From NCBI GenBank assembly GCA_036556425.1, contig DATBJJ010000120.1, positions 16,540 to 80,539 of the forward strand: a stretch of DNA of 64,000 bases, in the 5' to 3' direction. Positions within the stretch are counted from its first letter, which is position 1, and each line of letters starts with the position of its first letter. The notes beneath the pieces are model-generated. The model saw only the letters and a program-made list of their open reading frames with translations, searched no databases and had not been told where the DNA came from. Shown here piece after piece: positions 43,878-52,394 of the stretch. Origin of the DNA: DATBJJ01 sp036556425 (lineage in GTDB: Bacteria > Acidobacteriota > Vicinamibacteria > Vicinamibacterales > 2-12-FULL-66-21). Made by a program: the position numbers and the translations under genes.

Positions 43878-44822
43878 ATGGCGGGCATCGTGCGACGCAC
43901 AAGCCTCGCGCTCGGACTCGTGCTCGTGATTGCGGCGGCTGGCGCCGCAGCGTGGCTCTGGCCACGTGCGCGTTCGACCAACAGCACGTCAGCCGCGCCA
44001 TCCGGAACCACGGCGTCGACCGCGCAGCCAAGTGCGAACGCATCGACCGCTCCAGCGCCGCTGATCGTTCTGCAACTGAACGGCGCGACGGCGGAGCGGG
44101 TGACGTCCGGCTCTCCGGTGTTCTTCACGCTTTCATTGACGGGATCGCCGGGACAGCCCGCGATTCGGCTAGGCGCGTCCGGATCACCATGGACCGCCTC
44201 CGTGCGCTTCGAAACGGCAACCGGCGCGCCGCTCCCGTTTCGCGTCGAATCTGTGGGGCGCGCTGTGAGCTATCCGGCCGGATCGCGAGAGCGTGGGGAC
44301 GATCGCGCGATCGCCGGCGAAGACATCGCAGTCGTGGACGGCGCGCGGATCCATCGAGCGCAGTTCGGCGTGAGCCCGGACGAGGCGAGCCGAATTCCAC
44401 GCGGCAAGCACGAGATCCGCGCCGTGCTCGCGCCTCAAGGCCAAACCGCGCCTTCATCGACCTCGAACGTCGTCGCGCTGACGGTCGAGCAGCCGTCGGG
44501 CGATGCCGCACAACTCGCCGTGGCTGAGAAATCACGCCTCGTCGCATCGGCGCGCTTTCACCTCCGCGCGTCGCGGTGGGACGATGCGCATCGTGTCGCG
44601 CTCGAGATCGCGAAGCGCTCCGATGCCGACACGGTCGCCTACATGCTTCTCGCCGACGCGCTCAACGGGCTCCGCCGCGACGAGGAAGCCCTCGCCGCCT
44701 ACGAGGAAGCGCTCGGCGCGCTTCCGGCAAACACGACCGAATCGCCCGACTACATTCTCGCGCGCATGGAGGAAGTCCGCGGACGGCTCGAGGCAACGGC
44801 GGCGAAGCGAGAAGCGAAGTGA
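43878..44822 (+). CDS. Membrane-anchored protein with C-terminal TPR-like helices
   Basis: ATG 43878 directly follows the preceding stop codon. The protein has 314 residues. Residues 8-28 form a membrane anchor or signal (LALGLVLVIAAAGAAAWLW), followed by about 30 residues of Ser/Thr/Ala linker. A beta-rich domain spans about 60-205 (PLIVLQLNGATAERVTSGSP, HEIRAVLAP). The C-terminal part has TPR-like helices (ARFHLRASRWDDAHRVALEI, LLADALNGLRRDEEALAAYE). The domain set suggests a periplasmic interaction protein. Its TGA overlaps the GTG start of the next gene. No homologous family was recognised. Function would have to come from the operon context. Confidence 0.65.
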   Translation: MAGIVRRTSLALGLVLVIAAAGAAAWLWPRARSTNSTSAAPSGTTASTAQPSANASTAPAPLIVLQLNGATAERVTSGSPVFFTLSLTGSPGQPAIRLGASGSPWTASVRFETATGAPLPFRVESVGRAVSYPAGSRERGDDRAIAGEDIAVVDGARIHRAQFGVSPDEASRIPRGKHEIRAVLAPQGQTAPSSTSNVVALTVEQPSGDAAQLAVAEKSRLVASARFHLRASRWDDAHRVALEIAKRSDADTVAYMLLADALNGLRRDEEALAAYEEALGALPANTTESPDYILARMEEVRGRLEATAAKREAK

Positions 44823-46027
44823 AGCTCCCGAGACGCGCGCAGCTCGTCCTCATCGCTGTCGCATTTCTGTTCGTCGGAGGGATCTGCGCGAGCATCGGCG
44901 CATCGATCGTGTGGCAGGACTACCGATACCGCTCGTCCGGCACTCGCGCGACGGCAGTGGCCATCGGAAAAACGCTACAGCGCGCGACCGAAGGGTCGGA
45001 CACGGCGTACGAGATCTCGTATCGTGTTCAGCTCGCTGGCGGGCGATCCGTCGATCGAACCGAGCGCGTGCCGGTCCACACGTGGGAGCGCATCGAGCGA
45101 AACGCGCCGATCGAAGTCGAGATCCTGCCCGACGCGAACGAATCCACGCGCGTCGTGCGCGATACCTCCGGCGATGTGACACAAGCGCTGCTGTTCCTTG
45201 GCATCGGCATCGTCGTCCTGGCTATCGGCGTCAGCGTGGCAATCGCGGCAATCCGCGGACGGGCGCGCGTCGATCGCGTTCCATCCGAGCCAGCCATTCC
45301 CGTCGCGCCGCCGTTGCATCGATCGTTCTGGCAGGTCGCTCGCGGGTCTCCGCGGTTCTGGATCGGAGCCGTCTTCGCGCTGATCGCGCTGCCGTTCGCG
45401 CTCGTGGGAGCCGTCTTGTCGTACAACGCGGTCAGGTTCTCTCGCGGCGCGGTCTCGACGACCGGCATGGTGCTCACGAAGGAGACATCGACCCATCGCT
45501 CGGGGGAGAGGAAGTCGACGCGGTACGAAGTCAGCTACCGCTTCGCCGCGAACGGGCGAACTTTCGAGGGGCGCGACGACGTGTCGCGCGGCGAGTGGAA
45601 TCAAATGATCGAGCGGGAGCCGGTCGGCGTGCGCTATCTACCGGACAATCCCGCGACCAACCATCTCGCCGTCCATAGCGGATGGATGTTGCCCGCGATC
45701 TTCACGGCGGTCGGATCGATCGTTCTCGCCGTCGGCGTTGCGCTGCTCGCCGGCGCGGCGAAAAAGATACGACTCGCGATGCGGCTCGAGCGGCATGGCG
45801 TGACCGTGCCGGGCACCGTCGTCGAGCTGGTTCCGCGCAACATCGAGATCAACGGAGAGTGGCTCGTCAGCCTGCGGTTCGAGTACGCAGACGCACTTGG
45901 TGTGCGCCGCACGAGCGCGAGCGACATGAGCCTCGGCGACGCCGAGCGCTGGAAGATCGGCGACACCGGCCGAGTCGCCTACGACCCGTCTCATCCCGAC
46001 GAGGCGATGTGGTTAGGGCGTCCTTGA
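44819..46027 (+). CDS. Membrane protein with three DUF3592-type domains
   Basis: GTG 44819 overlaps the preceding TGA (GTGA). The protein has 402 residues. Transmembrane helices lie at about 8-30, 120-142, 172-197 and 275-297. Between and after them are three copies of the DUF3592 beta-domain, each beginning with an ATA/GxV strand and ending in a (Y/E)xPxxP-type stretch: residues about 38-115 (ATAVAIGKTL, EVEILPDANES), 205-270 (TGMVLTKETS, GVRYLPDNPATN) and 305-395 (VPGTVVELVP, GRVAYDPSHPDEA). The domain is found singly or in pairs in many bacteria without known function. It is the last gene of the five-gene operon. Confidence 0.75.
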   Translation: MKLPRRAQLVLIAVAFLFVGGICASIGASIVWQDYRYRSSGTRATAVAIGKTLQRATEGSDTAYEISYRVQLAGGRSVDRTERVPVHTWERIERNAPIEVEILPDANESTRVVRDTSGDVTQALLFLGIGIVVLAIGVSVAIAAIRGRARVDRVPSEPAIPVAPPLHRSFWQVARGSPRFWIGAVFALIALPFALVGAVLSYNAVRFSRGAVSTTGMVLTKETSTHRSGERKSTRYEVSYRFAANGRTFEGRDDVSRGEWNQMIEREPVGVRYLPDNPATNHLAVHSGWMLPAIFTAVGSIVLAVGVALLAGAAKKIRLAMRLERHGVTVPGTVVELVPRNIEINGEWLVSLRFEYADALGVRRTSASDMSLGDAERWKIGDTGRVAYDPSHPDEAMWLGRP

Positions 46028-46218
46028 GGAAGTCCGGGAACTTTTGAGTCCTGTCAGCCGAATCCCATAAGCGGTCACTTAGTGCGGATTCGCGCACCTT
46101 GCGGAAAACCGCCAACTAACACTGGTTCTCTCTCGTCTATTTCTCAGTCAAAATGGGAAAGCTCCCTCCCGTAAACGTCTCCCTCCGCGCAAACGTCTTC
46201 CTTTGCGGCGAGGTCCCG

Positions 46219-48957
46219 ATGCGTATTGTCTGGCTCCTGGTCTTGGCGTGCCTTCTCCCCACCGGCGTATTCGCGCAGCAGGATCGCAGCGCGACGCTGC
46301 TGGTGACGGTGCTCGACGAGACGCGCGGCGTTCTTCCCACGGCGACCGTCACGGTTGCCGGCATCGAGGCGTCCAACAAGGCGCTCACGATTGCGCCGGT
46401 GACGACGACGCCGCAGGGCCAAGCGAAGTTCGAGAACCTCGCGCCCGGCCGGTATTCGATCACGGCGGAGTTCTCCGGATTCCAGACGCGATCGCTGCCC
46501 GACGTGCGCATCCGAAGCGGCGAGAACAAGCAGGTCGTGGTTCTTCCGATCGATCGCGTGCAGTCGTCGGTGACCGTCGAGCGAGACAAGCAGCAGGCGG
46601 CCTCGGATCGCGAGATGACGTTCGGCACGGTGCTCACGCGCGAGCAGATCGATGCGCTGTCGGACGATCCCGACGAGCTCAAACGGCAGTTGATGGACAT
46701 CGCCGGACCGGGCGCCAAGATTCTCGTCGACAGCTTCGAGGGCCGCGAGCTGCCGCCCAAAGCGATGATCAAGTCGATTCGGATCACACGGGATCAGTTC
46801 GCGCCGGAGGTGCACTTCGCCGGAGAGTTCAGGATCGAGGTATTGACGCAGCCCGGTATCGGGCCGGTGCGCGGCAACATGCGCATGGGCTTCTACGACA
46901 GCGCGACGGACGGCCGCAATCCGCTCGTCGGACAGCGAGGCCCGGCGCAGAGCGTGATGTACGGCATGGGCATGAGCGGCACGCTGGTGAGTCAGCGCGC
47001 GTCGTTTCAAGTGAACTTCAGCGGCCAGGACAGCTACACGACGCCCGTGCAATACGCCGCGACGTCGAGCGGCCAGATCAAAGGCAACCTCCCGCTGCGC
47101 AGCCCGTCCGACAACGCGTTCTATTCGGGCGGCTTCGACTACGCGCTCACGCGGGATCAGGTGCTGCGCGTGAACTTCAACGGGTCGAAGTTCACCCGCA
47201 ACAACACGGGCATCGGCACGCACGATCTGATCGAGCGAGCCTACTCGACGGAAGACAGCTCGTTTGGCGTGTACATGCAGCAGAACGGCCCGGTCGGTCG
47301 GCGCTTCGTCCTCAACACACGGCTCTCGATCAGCGGCAACGACTCGGTGAGCCGTTCGGAAGTGGAAGCGCCGACGATTGTCGTCAACGACGCGTTCACG
47401 AGCGGCGGCGCGCAGCGGCGCGGCGGGACGCACAGCCGGAACTACTGGTTCAATTCCGATCTCGACTACGTCCGCGGCCGCCATTCGATGCGCGGCGGCA
47501 TCGAGTTGCAATACTCGACCTATGACACGGACGCCGATTCGAACTACCTCGGCACGTACGTCTTCGAGAGCCTTGCCGCGTTCGATGCGGGCCGGCCGCG
47601 CAGCTACACGCGCCGCATCGGCGATCCCAACATCGAATACAACAACCTCCAGGGCGGTTTCTACATTCAGGACGACTTCAAGATCCGCAAGAACTTCACG
47701 CTCACGGGCGGCTTCCGCTACGAAGCGCAGACGCACGTCCCCGACCGTTTGAACTTCGCGCCGCGCGCGGGGTTCACCTGGGCGCCGTTCAAGAGTGGGA
47801 AGACCACGCTGCGCGGAAGCTGGGGCATCTTCTACGACTGGCTCTCGACGGGCATCTACCAGCAGACGCTCCAGATCGATGGGTTCCGTCAGCGCGAGCT
47901 GAACATCATGAACCCGTCCTATCCCGATCCCGGCTCGGTCGGCCTCACGCCGCCCACGAACCGCTATCTGCTCGACGGAGATCGGGAGATGGCGTACTCG
48001 CAGCGGCTGAGCGCCGGCCTCGCGCAAACGATCTCTCGCCGTTTGAGCATGAACGTGCTGTATAGCTACGGCTATCGCTATTCACTCCTGACCGGGCGCA
48101 ACTTGAACGCGCCGGTGAACGGCGTGCGGCCGACTGCCGAGTTCGCGAACGTCATCCTGGCGTCGCCGGATGGCCGGGGCAGGCAGCATTTCATCAACAC
48201 GTCGGTCAATCTCAACCTCGCGCCGCTTCCGCCAACGGGGGGCGGCGCACCCGGTGGAGGGCCCGGAGGAGGCGCCATCATGATGCCCGGCGGCGGCATC
48301 ATGATCATGTCGATGGGACCGGGCGGACCCGGACAAAACACCGGTCCGCGATTCTCGTGGCGCCGCGGCCTATCGGTCAACGGTTTCTACACGTTCGGAC
48401 GGACGTACGACAACACGAACGGGGCGTTCGCCATTCCCGCGAGCCTCAATCTCGAGGACGAGTGGGGCCCGTCGTCTCAGGATCGCCGCCACAACGGCTT
48501 CATCGCGATACAGAGCAATTTCCTTCGCAATCTCACCGCGCGCTTGTCGTTCAACGGCTCGTCGGCGCCGCCGCTCACGATCACGACCGGCATCGACGAC
48601 AACGGCGATCTGGTGTTCAACGATCGTCCGGTCGGCGTCGGCCGCAACTCCGCGCGAACGCTCGCGACGTGGAACTCGTCCGCGAACTTCGGCTATTCGT
48701 TCACGCTCGGCAAGAAGCAAGTGACCTCCGGCGGCGGCGTTCAGATCATGGGCTCGCCCGCGGGCCTCACGGTCACGCCGACCGCGGCGCAGACGACGCC
48801 GCGCTACCGGTTGAACCTGTCGGTGACGATCCAGAACCTGCTGAATCAGGCCGTCTACTCCGGATTCAGCGGCGTGATGACGTCGCCGTTCTTCTTGCAG
48901 CCGACGCGCGCCGACGGGTATCGCCGCATCACGTTCAACACGAACGTGAGCTTCTGA
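46219..48957 (+). CDS. TonB-dependent receptor with Gly/Met-rich extracellular insert
   Basis: ATG 46219 (MRIVWLLVLACLLP) with GAGG upstream begins a signal peptide; an ATG 66 bases earlier adds an improbable polar leader. The protein has 912 residues. An N-terminal carboxypeptidase-regulatory-like domain (LLVTVLDETRGVLPTATVTV, NLAPGRYSITAEFSGFQ) precedes the plug and a long barrel of the acidobacterial type ending in a Phe strand (ITFNTNVSF). At about residues 672-711 an extracellular loop is almost entirely Gly, Pro and Met (GGAIMMPGGG, IMIMSMGPGG), unlike the rest. The substrate is unknown. Its TGA lies within the first bases of the 11-bp repeat palindrome that separates it from the convergent membrane-protein gene. 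Confidence 0.88.
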   Translation: MRIVWLLVLACLLPTGVFAQQDRSATLLVTVLDETRGVLPTATVTVAGIEASNKALTIAPVTTTPQGQAKFENLAPGRYSITAEFSGFQTRSLPDVRIRSGENKQVVVLPIDRVQSSVTVERDKQQAASDREMTFGTVLTREQIDALSDDPDELKRQLMDIAGPGAKILVDSFEGRELPPKAMIKSIRITRDQFAPEVHFAGEFRIEVLTQPGIGPVRGNMRMGFYDSATDGRNPLVGQRGPAQSVMYGMGMSGTLVSQRASFQVNFSGQDSYTTPVQYAATSSGQIKGNLPLRSPSDNAFYSGGFDYALTRDQVLRVNFNGSKFTRNNTGIGTHDLIERAYSTEDSSFGVYMQQNGPVGRRFVLNTRLSISGNDSVSRSEVEAPTIVVNDAFTSGGAQRRGGTHSRNYWFNSDLDYVRGRHSMRGGIELQYSTYDTDADSNYLGTYVFESLAAFDAGRPRSYTRRIGDPNIEYNNLQGGFYIQDDFKIRKNFTLTGGFRYEAQTHVPDRLNFAPRAGFTWAPFKSGKTTLRGSWGIFYDWLSTGIYQQTLQIDGFRQRELNIMNPSYPDPGSVGLTPPTNRYLLDGDREMAYSQRLSAGLAQTISRRLSMNVLYSYGYRYSLLTGRNLNAPVNGVRPTAEFANVILASPDGRGRQHFINTSVNLNLAPLPPTGGGAPGGGPGGGAIMMPGGGIMIMSMGPGGPGQNTGPRFSWRRGLSVNGFYTFGRTYDNTNGAFAIPASLNLEDEWGPSSQDRRHNGFIAIQSNFLRNLTARLSFNGSSAPPLTITTGIDDNGDLVFNDRPVGVGRNSARTLATWNSSANFGYSFTLGKKQVTSGGGVQIMGSPAGLTVTPTAAQTTPRYRLNLSVTIQNLLNQAVYSGFSGVMTSPFFLQPTRADGYRRITFNTNVSF

Positions 48958-49115
48958 CTCGACTCAGACTCGACTCAGACTCAACTCAGACTCAACTCAG
49001 ACTCGACTCAGACTGGTGCCAGAGTGGCCTTAGACCGGTGCCAGGCCGGCTAGGCGTGCCTGAGTCGAGTCTGAGTTGAGTCTGAGTCAGGTCTGAGTCA
49101 GGTCTGAGTCGAGTC
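48956..49115. repeat. Giant palindrome built from 11-bp tandem repeats between convergent genes
   Basis: The left arm (48956-49010) is five copies of an 11-bp unit GACTCRACTCA, R being G, G, A, A, G. The right arm (49061-49115) is five 11-bp units of the inverse type (TGAGTCGAGTC, TGAGTTGAGTC and TGAGTCAGGTC variants). The arms are 55 bp each and mostly complementary, separated by a 50-bp centre that contains GGTGCCAG twice. The stop codon of the receptor overlaps the left arm, and the last codons and stop of the minus-strand gene lie in the right arm. A bidirectional terminator or protein-binding array is plausible. Confidence 0.85.
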
Positions 49116-49589
49116 TGAGAGCCCCGTTCGCGCTGCCAGCGCGATCGGGATGCCGATGAGCAGCATGTGGACGATGACGCTCAGCGTCACCCACAGCGGA
49201 TCCGGCGCGCCTCCCGACGCCGCGGCCGACAGCGGCACGACGATGTAGTTCATCGCGATGTAGAGCCACAGGCCGTAGAGGGCGCCCATCGTCCACGGAC
49301 GCCGCCAGAGCAGCGCCCATCGCCGCGCGACGAGGAAGTAAATCGCGGACATCGTGCACGCAATGAACAGGTGCAGCGCAAGGCCGAGGGCGGCGGTTTT
49401 CCATCCGCCGCTCGTGGCGCTCGCGCGGCCGAGGAGCCCTGCGGCGACGGACTGAAAGATCCGCTGCGCGGGCACCCCCGCTTTGACGGCCCAGAACAAC
49501 CACGCGTACGTGATGTCGAGCGCGCCCGCGACGAGGCCGCCGGCCACCACGATCGGCCATGGATTGCGCGCGATGCCGGTCGATGCCAC
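49098..49589 (-). CDS. Small integral membrane protein of unknown function
   Basis: From GTG 49589 the protein has about 163 residues and four predicted transmembrane helices: PIVVAGGLVAGALDITYAWL, TAALGLALHLFIACTMSAIY, GALYGLWLYIAMNYIVVPLS and VTLSVIVHMLLIGIPIALAA. Alternative overlapping frames are Arg-rich and were discarded. I recognise the pattern as a conserved membrane family (YagU/DUF1440-like) without known activity. The last residues (SDSTQT) and the stop are encoded by the 11-bp repeat array, so the C-terminus was probably extended or replaced by the repeats. It is divergent from a MocR-type regulator, which may control it. The start is uncertain because no strong ribosome site is visible. 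Confidence 0.65.
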   Translation of the reverse strand: MASTGIARNPWPIVVAGGLVAGALDITYAWLFWAVKAGVPAQRIFQSVAAGLLGRASATSGGWKTAALGLALHLFIACTMSAIYFLVARRWALLWRRPWTMGALYGLWLYIAMNYIVVPLSAAASGGAPDPLWVTLSVIVHMLLIGIPIALAARTGLSDSTQT

Positions 49590-49657
49590 GCCTCTCTCGT
49601 ATCCCGAAAGCTGGCTCCAGGAAAAGATCCAGAAATGGTACAGTCCATGGAGCCAGC

Positions 49658-51133
49658 ATGTTGTTCGATCTCGACGGGCGCGGACCGCGCTACGCGCAGC
49701 TGACGCGCGCCATCCTCCGGGCGGTCTCGACCGGCGTCCTGCCGCCCGGCACGCGCCTTCCGCCAACCCGCCGCCTCGCCGCCGACCTCGAGTGCTCCCG
49801 CAACATCGTCCTGCTCGCGTACGAGCAGCTCGCGCTCGAAGGCTACTTGATCGCGCGCCCGCGAGCCGGCACGTTCGTGTCGGCCGATCTTGCGCCGCCG
49901 CCGCGCGACGCTCACGCCCGCCGCGCGGCATCTCGGACGCGATTGCCGACGCTGCCGCCGCAGGGCCGGCGGCTCGTCGACGCGGCGGAGCGCGCGTGGA
50001 CGATCACGCGGCGCACCCGCCGGTACGCGATCGACTTCATGTACGGCCAGTGCGAGCCCGACGCGCGGATCGTCGCGCAACTGCGGCGCGGGTTCGCACG
50101 AGTGCTACGCGATCGGTTCGCGTTCGCGTACGGCCCGCCGGCGGGCGACGAGCGGCTTCGCGCCGAGGTCGCGCAGCGGTTGCGCGGGACGCGCGGCATC
50201 GTCCGCAGCGCGGATCAAATCGTGATCACGAACGGCGCGCAGCAGGCGCTCGACATCTGCGCGAGGCTCCTGCTGTCAGCGGGCGATCGCGCGCTCGTCG
50301 AGGATCCCGGCTATGAGGCCGCGCGCGCGGCGTTCCAGTCGGCGGGCGCGGACGTCATCCCGATTCGCGTCGATGCGGAGGGAATCGATCCCTCGGCGCT
50401 CCCGCGCGCCGCGAGCCGGGCCCGGATCGTGTACGTCACGCCGTCGCATCAATTCCCGACGGGCGCGATTCTCAGCGCCGCGCGACGTCACCGGCTGCGC
50501 GCGTGGGCGCGCACGCGCGGCGTCTACGTTCTCGAAGACGACTACGACGGCGAGCTGAGGTATCAAGGACAACCAATCAAAGCGCTCGCCGGGCTCGACG
50601 ACGCCGGAGGCGACGACGACGGCGTCATCTACTGCGGCACGTTTGCGAAGTCGTTGTTCCCGTCGGTGCGCCTCGGCTACCTGGCGCTCCCGAAGCCGCT
50701 CGTGCGCGCGTTCGTCAACGCGAAATGGCTGACCGATCGCGGCTCGTCGCCGCTGGTGCAGCGGCTCGTCAGCGAGCTCATGGCGACCGGCGAATACGAT
50801 CGGCACATCCGCCGCATGCTGCGGCGCTACGCGGCGCGGCGCGACACGCTCACGCGCGGGCTCGAGCGCCATTTAGGATCGCGCGTGCGAATTGCCGGCG
50901 ACGGCAGCGGCATGCATCTGGTCGCATGGTTCCCGGCGCTCGGGCCTCGGACGATCGATCGCTTGGTGCAAGCCTGCGCCGATCTCGACGTCGGCGTGTA
51001 CTCGATCGCGCGGCACGCGATCACGCCGCTCGAATCCGCGGGATTGATTCTGGGCTACGGCCTCGTCGACGAGGGCGCGATCGAAACGGGCGCGCGGAAG
51101 CTGGCAGACGCATACGCATCGATTCGTCGATGA
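49658..51133 (+). CDS. MocR/PdxR-type regulator: GntR winged helix fused to an aminotransferase-like domain
   Basis: ATG 49658 with GGAG five bases upstream gives 491 residues, typical of the MocR subfamily. The GntR helix-turn-helix covers about residues 5-75 (YAQLTRAILRAVSTGVLPPG, LPPTRRLAADLECSRNIVLL). A linker leads to a fold-type-I PLP domain with ITNGAQQALDICARLLLSAG, VEDPGYEAARAAFQSAG, VYVTPSHQFPTGA and YVLEDDYDGELRY. The PLP-binding Lys is K331 in YCGTFAKSLFPSVRLGYL. Such proteins sense PLP or an amino-acid adduct and act on neighbouring, often divergent genes. The 68-bp gap to the divergent membrane-protein gene contains TGGTACAGTCCAT, a candidate site. Target metabolism is not evident. 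Confidence 0.92.
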   Translation: MLFDLDGRGPRYAQLTRAILRAVSTGVLPPGTRLPPTRRLAADLECSRNIVLLAYEQLALEGYLIARPRAGTFVSADLAPPPRDAHARRAASRTRLPTLPPQGRRLVDAAERAWTITRRTRRYAIDFMYGQCEPDARIVAQLRRGFARVLRDRFAFAYGPPAGDERLRAEVAQRLRGTRGIVRSADQIVITNGAQQALDICARLLLSAGDRALVEDPGYEAARAAFQSAGADVIPIRVDAEGIDPSALPRAASRARIVYVTPSHQFPTGAILSAARRHRLRAWARTRGVYVLEDDYDGELRYQGQPIKALAGLDDAGGDDDGVIYCGTFAKSLFPSVRLGYLALPKPLVRAFVNAKWLTDRGSSPLVQRLVSELMATGEYDRHIRRMLRRYAARRDTLTRGLERHLGSRVRIAGDGSGMHLVAWFPALGPRTIDRLVQACADLDVGVYSIARHAITPLESAGLILGYGLVDEGAIETGARKLADAYASIRR

Positions 51134-51242
51134 TCGATCGCATCGATCTTCGATCGGCATTCCAAATCAACGATGCGATCGCCCGAGCGTCCAGCTTGCA
51201 TCGCTTCGGGAATGGAACCATAGTGAGATTTTGATCAACAGC

Positions 51243-51263
51243 TGACTGTCACTGTGACTGTCA
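51243..51263 (+). promoter_or_regulatory. Two adjacent TGACTGTCA palindromes upstream of the PhnB-like gene
   Basis: TGACTGTCA occurs at 51243-51251 and 51255-51263, two palindromic 9-mers (TGAC-N-GTCA) with a 12-bp period. They lie about 20-40 bases before the start at 51285. Tandem palindromes on one helical face are typical of transcription-factor sites. No regulator is assigned. Confidence 0.4.
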
Positions 51264-51284
51264 CGTACGAAACGGGAGGTTCCG

Positions 51285-51758
51285 ATGGCAAAAGCAGCGA
51301 AGCCCGTGCCGGATGGATATCACACCATCACGCCTCAACTCGCGTTGGACAGCGCGGCGCAGACGATCGACTGGTACAAAAAGGCCCTCGGCGCCGACGA
51401 GATCAGCCGCAGCGTCGGCCCCGATGGCAAGATCATGCACGCCGAGCTCACAATCGGCGACTCGCGCTTCATGGTGAACGACGTCATGATGGGCAAGGGC
51501 CCGAGGGGGTACGGCGGATCGCCCGCGTCGTTCTGGGTGTACGTGGACAACTGCGACACGCTCTTCAATCGCGCGGTCGGCGCCGGCGCGGAAGTGACCA
51601 TGCCGATGGCCGATCAGTTCTGGGGCGACCGCGGCGGCGCGTTGAAGGATCCCGAAGGCTACACGTGGTGGATCGCGACGCGGAAGGAAGATCTGACGCC
51701 GGGCGAGATAAAGAACCGCGCCGACGAGTTCTTCAAGCAAGCCGCGCATAGGGGATGA
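51285..51758 (+). CDS. PhnB-like VOC-family protein
   Basis: 157 residues from ATG 51285, with GGGAGG six bases upstream. Two beta-alpha-beta-beta-beta modules of the vicinal oxygen chelate fold are present: ITPQLALDSAAQTIDWYKKA, MHAELTIGDSRFMVNDVMMG, then FWVYVDNCDTLFNRAVGAGA and GDRGGALKDPEGYTWWIATR. The layout matches PhnB/YdcJ-like small VOC proteins, which lack a fully conserved metal site and mostly have no known substrate. H38 or H13 plus the late acidic residue could bind metal. A pair of TGAC-N-GTCA palindromes precedes it. It is followed on the same strand, after 107 bp, by a small exported protein gene. Confidence 0.88.
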   Translation: MAKAAKPVPDGYHTITPQLALDSAAQTIDWYKKALGADEISRSVGPDGKIMHAELTIGDSRFMVNDVMMGKGPRGYGGSPASFWVYVDNCDTLFNRAVGAGAEVTMPMADQFWGDRGGALKDPEGYTWWIATRKEDLTPGEIKNRADEFFKQAAHRG

Positions 51759-51865
51759 GAAGAAAGGGCGGAGGCGGGCTTGTCGCACGGCCGGGCTCGC
51801 CAATACGTCGAGTGGCGCCGCGATTGCACCCTCCAGGACGTGTCAACACTCGAGGAGGAACAACG

Positions 51866-52363
51866 ATGAGCCGCAAACTCTTCGGATGCGTATCCGCGTC
51901 CATATTCGCCATGGCGATCTCCGCATCCGCGCAATACCCTCAGCCGAGCTCGCAGGGACAGAAGGACACGACGGCGAACGCCGTCACCGTCGAAGGATGT
52001 TTGATGCGAGAGGTTGACGTGCCCGGACGGCGTCCGCCGGATGCCGAGCGCGCGCGCGTCAGGGCGGACAACGAGTACGTCTTGACCGACACGAAAATGA
52101 TCAAGGGATCCGCGCCTTCGCCAGCCGAGCCGTTGAAGGACGAGAAGCCGACCGGGACGTCCGGCTCTGCGAGCGCTCCGCTCTACAAGGTCGAACAGAT
52201 AGACAAGGATCAGATGGCGCAGCACCGGGGCCATCGCGTGCAGGTCGACGGCGTGTTCGCGCATCTCGACCGCGCCACGAATCGTCCGTCGCCCGCGACC
52301 GATCTCGTCGAGATCCGAGCGACGGCGATCCGCGCCGTAGCCGGCGACTGCCCCTCGAAGTAG
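51866..52363 (+). CDS. Exported protein of unknown function
   Basis: ATG 51866 with a strong GAGGAGG site gives 165 residues. The signal peptide (about 1-21, SIFAMAISASAQ) is followed by a polar linker. The mature domain reads VTVEGCLMREVDVPG, EYVLTDTKMIKGSA and YKVEQIDKDQMAQHRGHRVQ, a pattern I have seen in many short acidobacterial exported proteins without function. Cysteines in VEGCLM and GDCPSK could form one disulfide. The central beta strands suggest a small OB-like domain, but this is not certain. It stands between the VOC gene and the RraA-like gene on the same strand with gaps of 107 and 72 bp, so the three may be separate units. Confidence 0.7.
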   Translation: MSRKLFGCVSASIFAMAISASAQYPQPSSQGQKDTTANAVTVEGCLMREVDVPGRRPPDAERARVRADNEYVLTDTKMIKGSAPSPAEPLKDEKPTGTSGSASAPLYKVEQIDKDQMAQHRGHRVQVDGVFAHLDRATNRPSPATDLVEIRATAIRAVAGDCPSK

Positions 52364-52394
52364 GCGGGTCGCGCCGCACGTCCGCCTCGCACGC

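Noticed and set aside
48956..49115. CRISPR array
   Set aside because: The units are 11 bp with no spacers and are arranged as two inverted blocks; no cas gene is nearby.
49087..49659. Alternative minus-strand frame over the small membrane protein
   Set aside because: It is Arg/His-rich without hydrophobic helices, while the chosen frame gives four good transmembrane segments.
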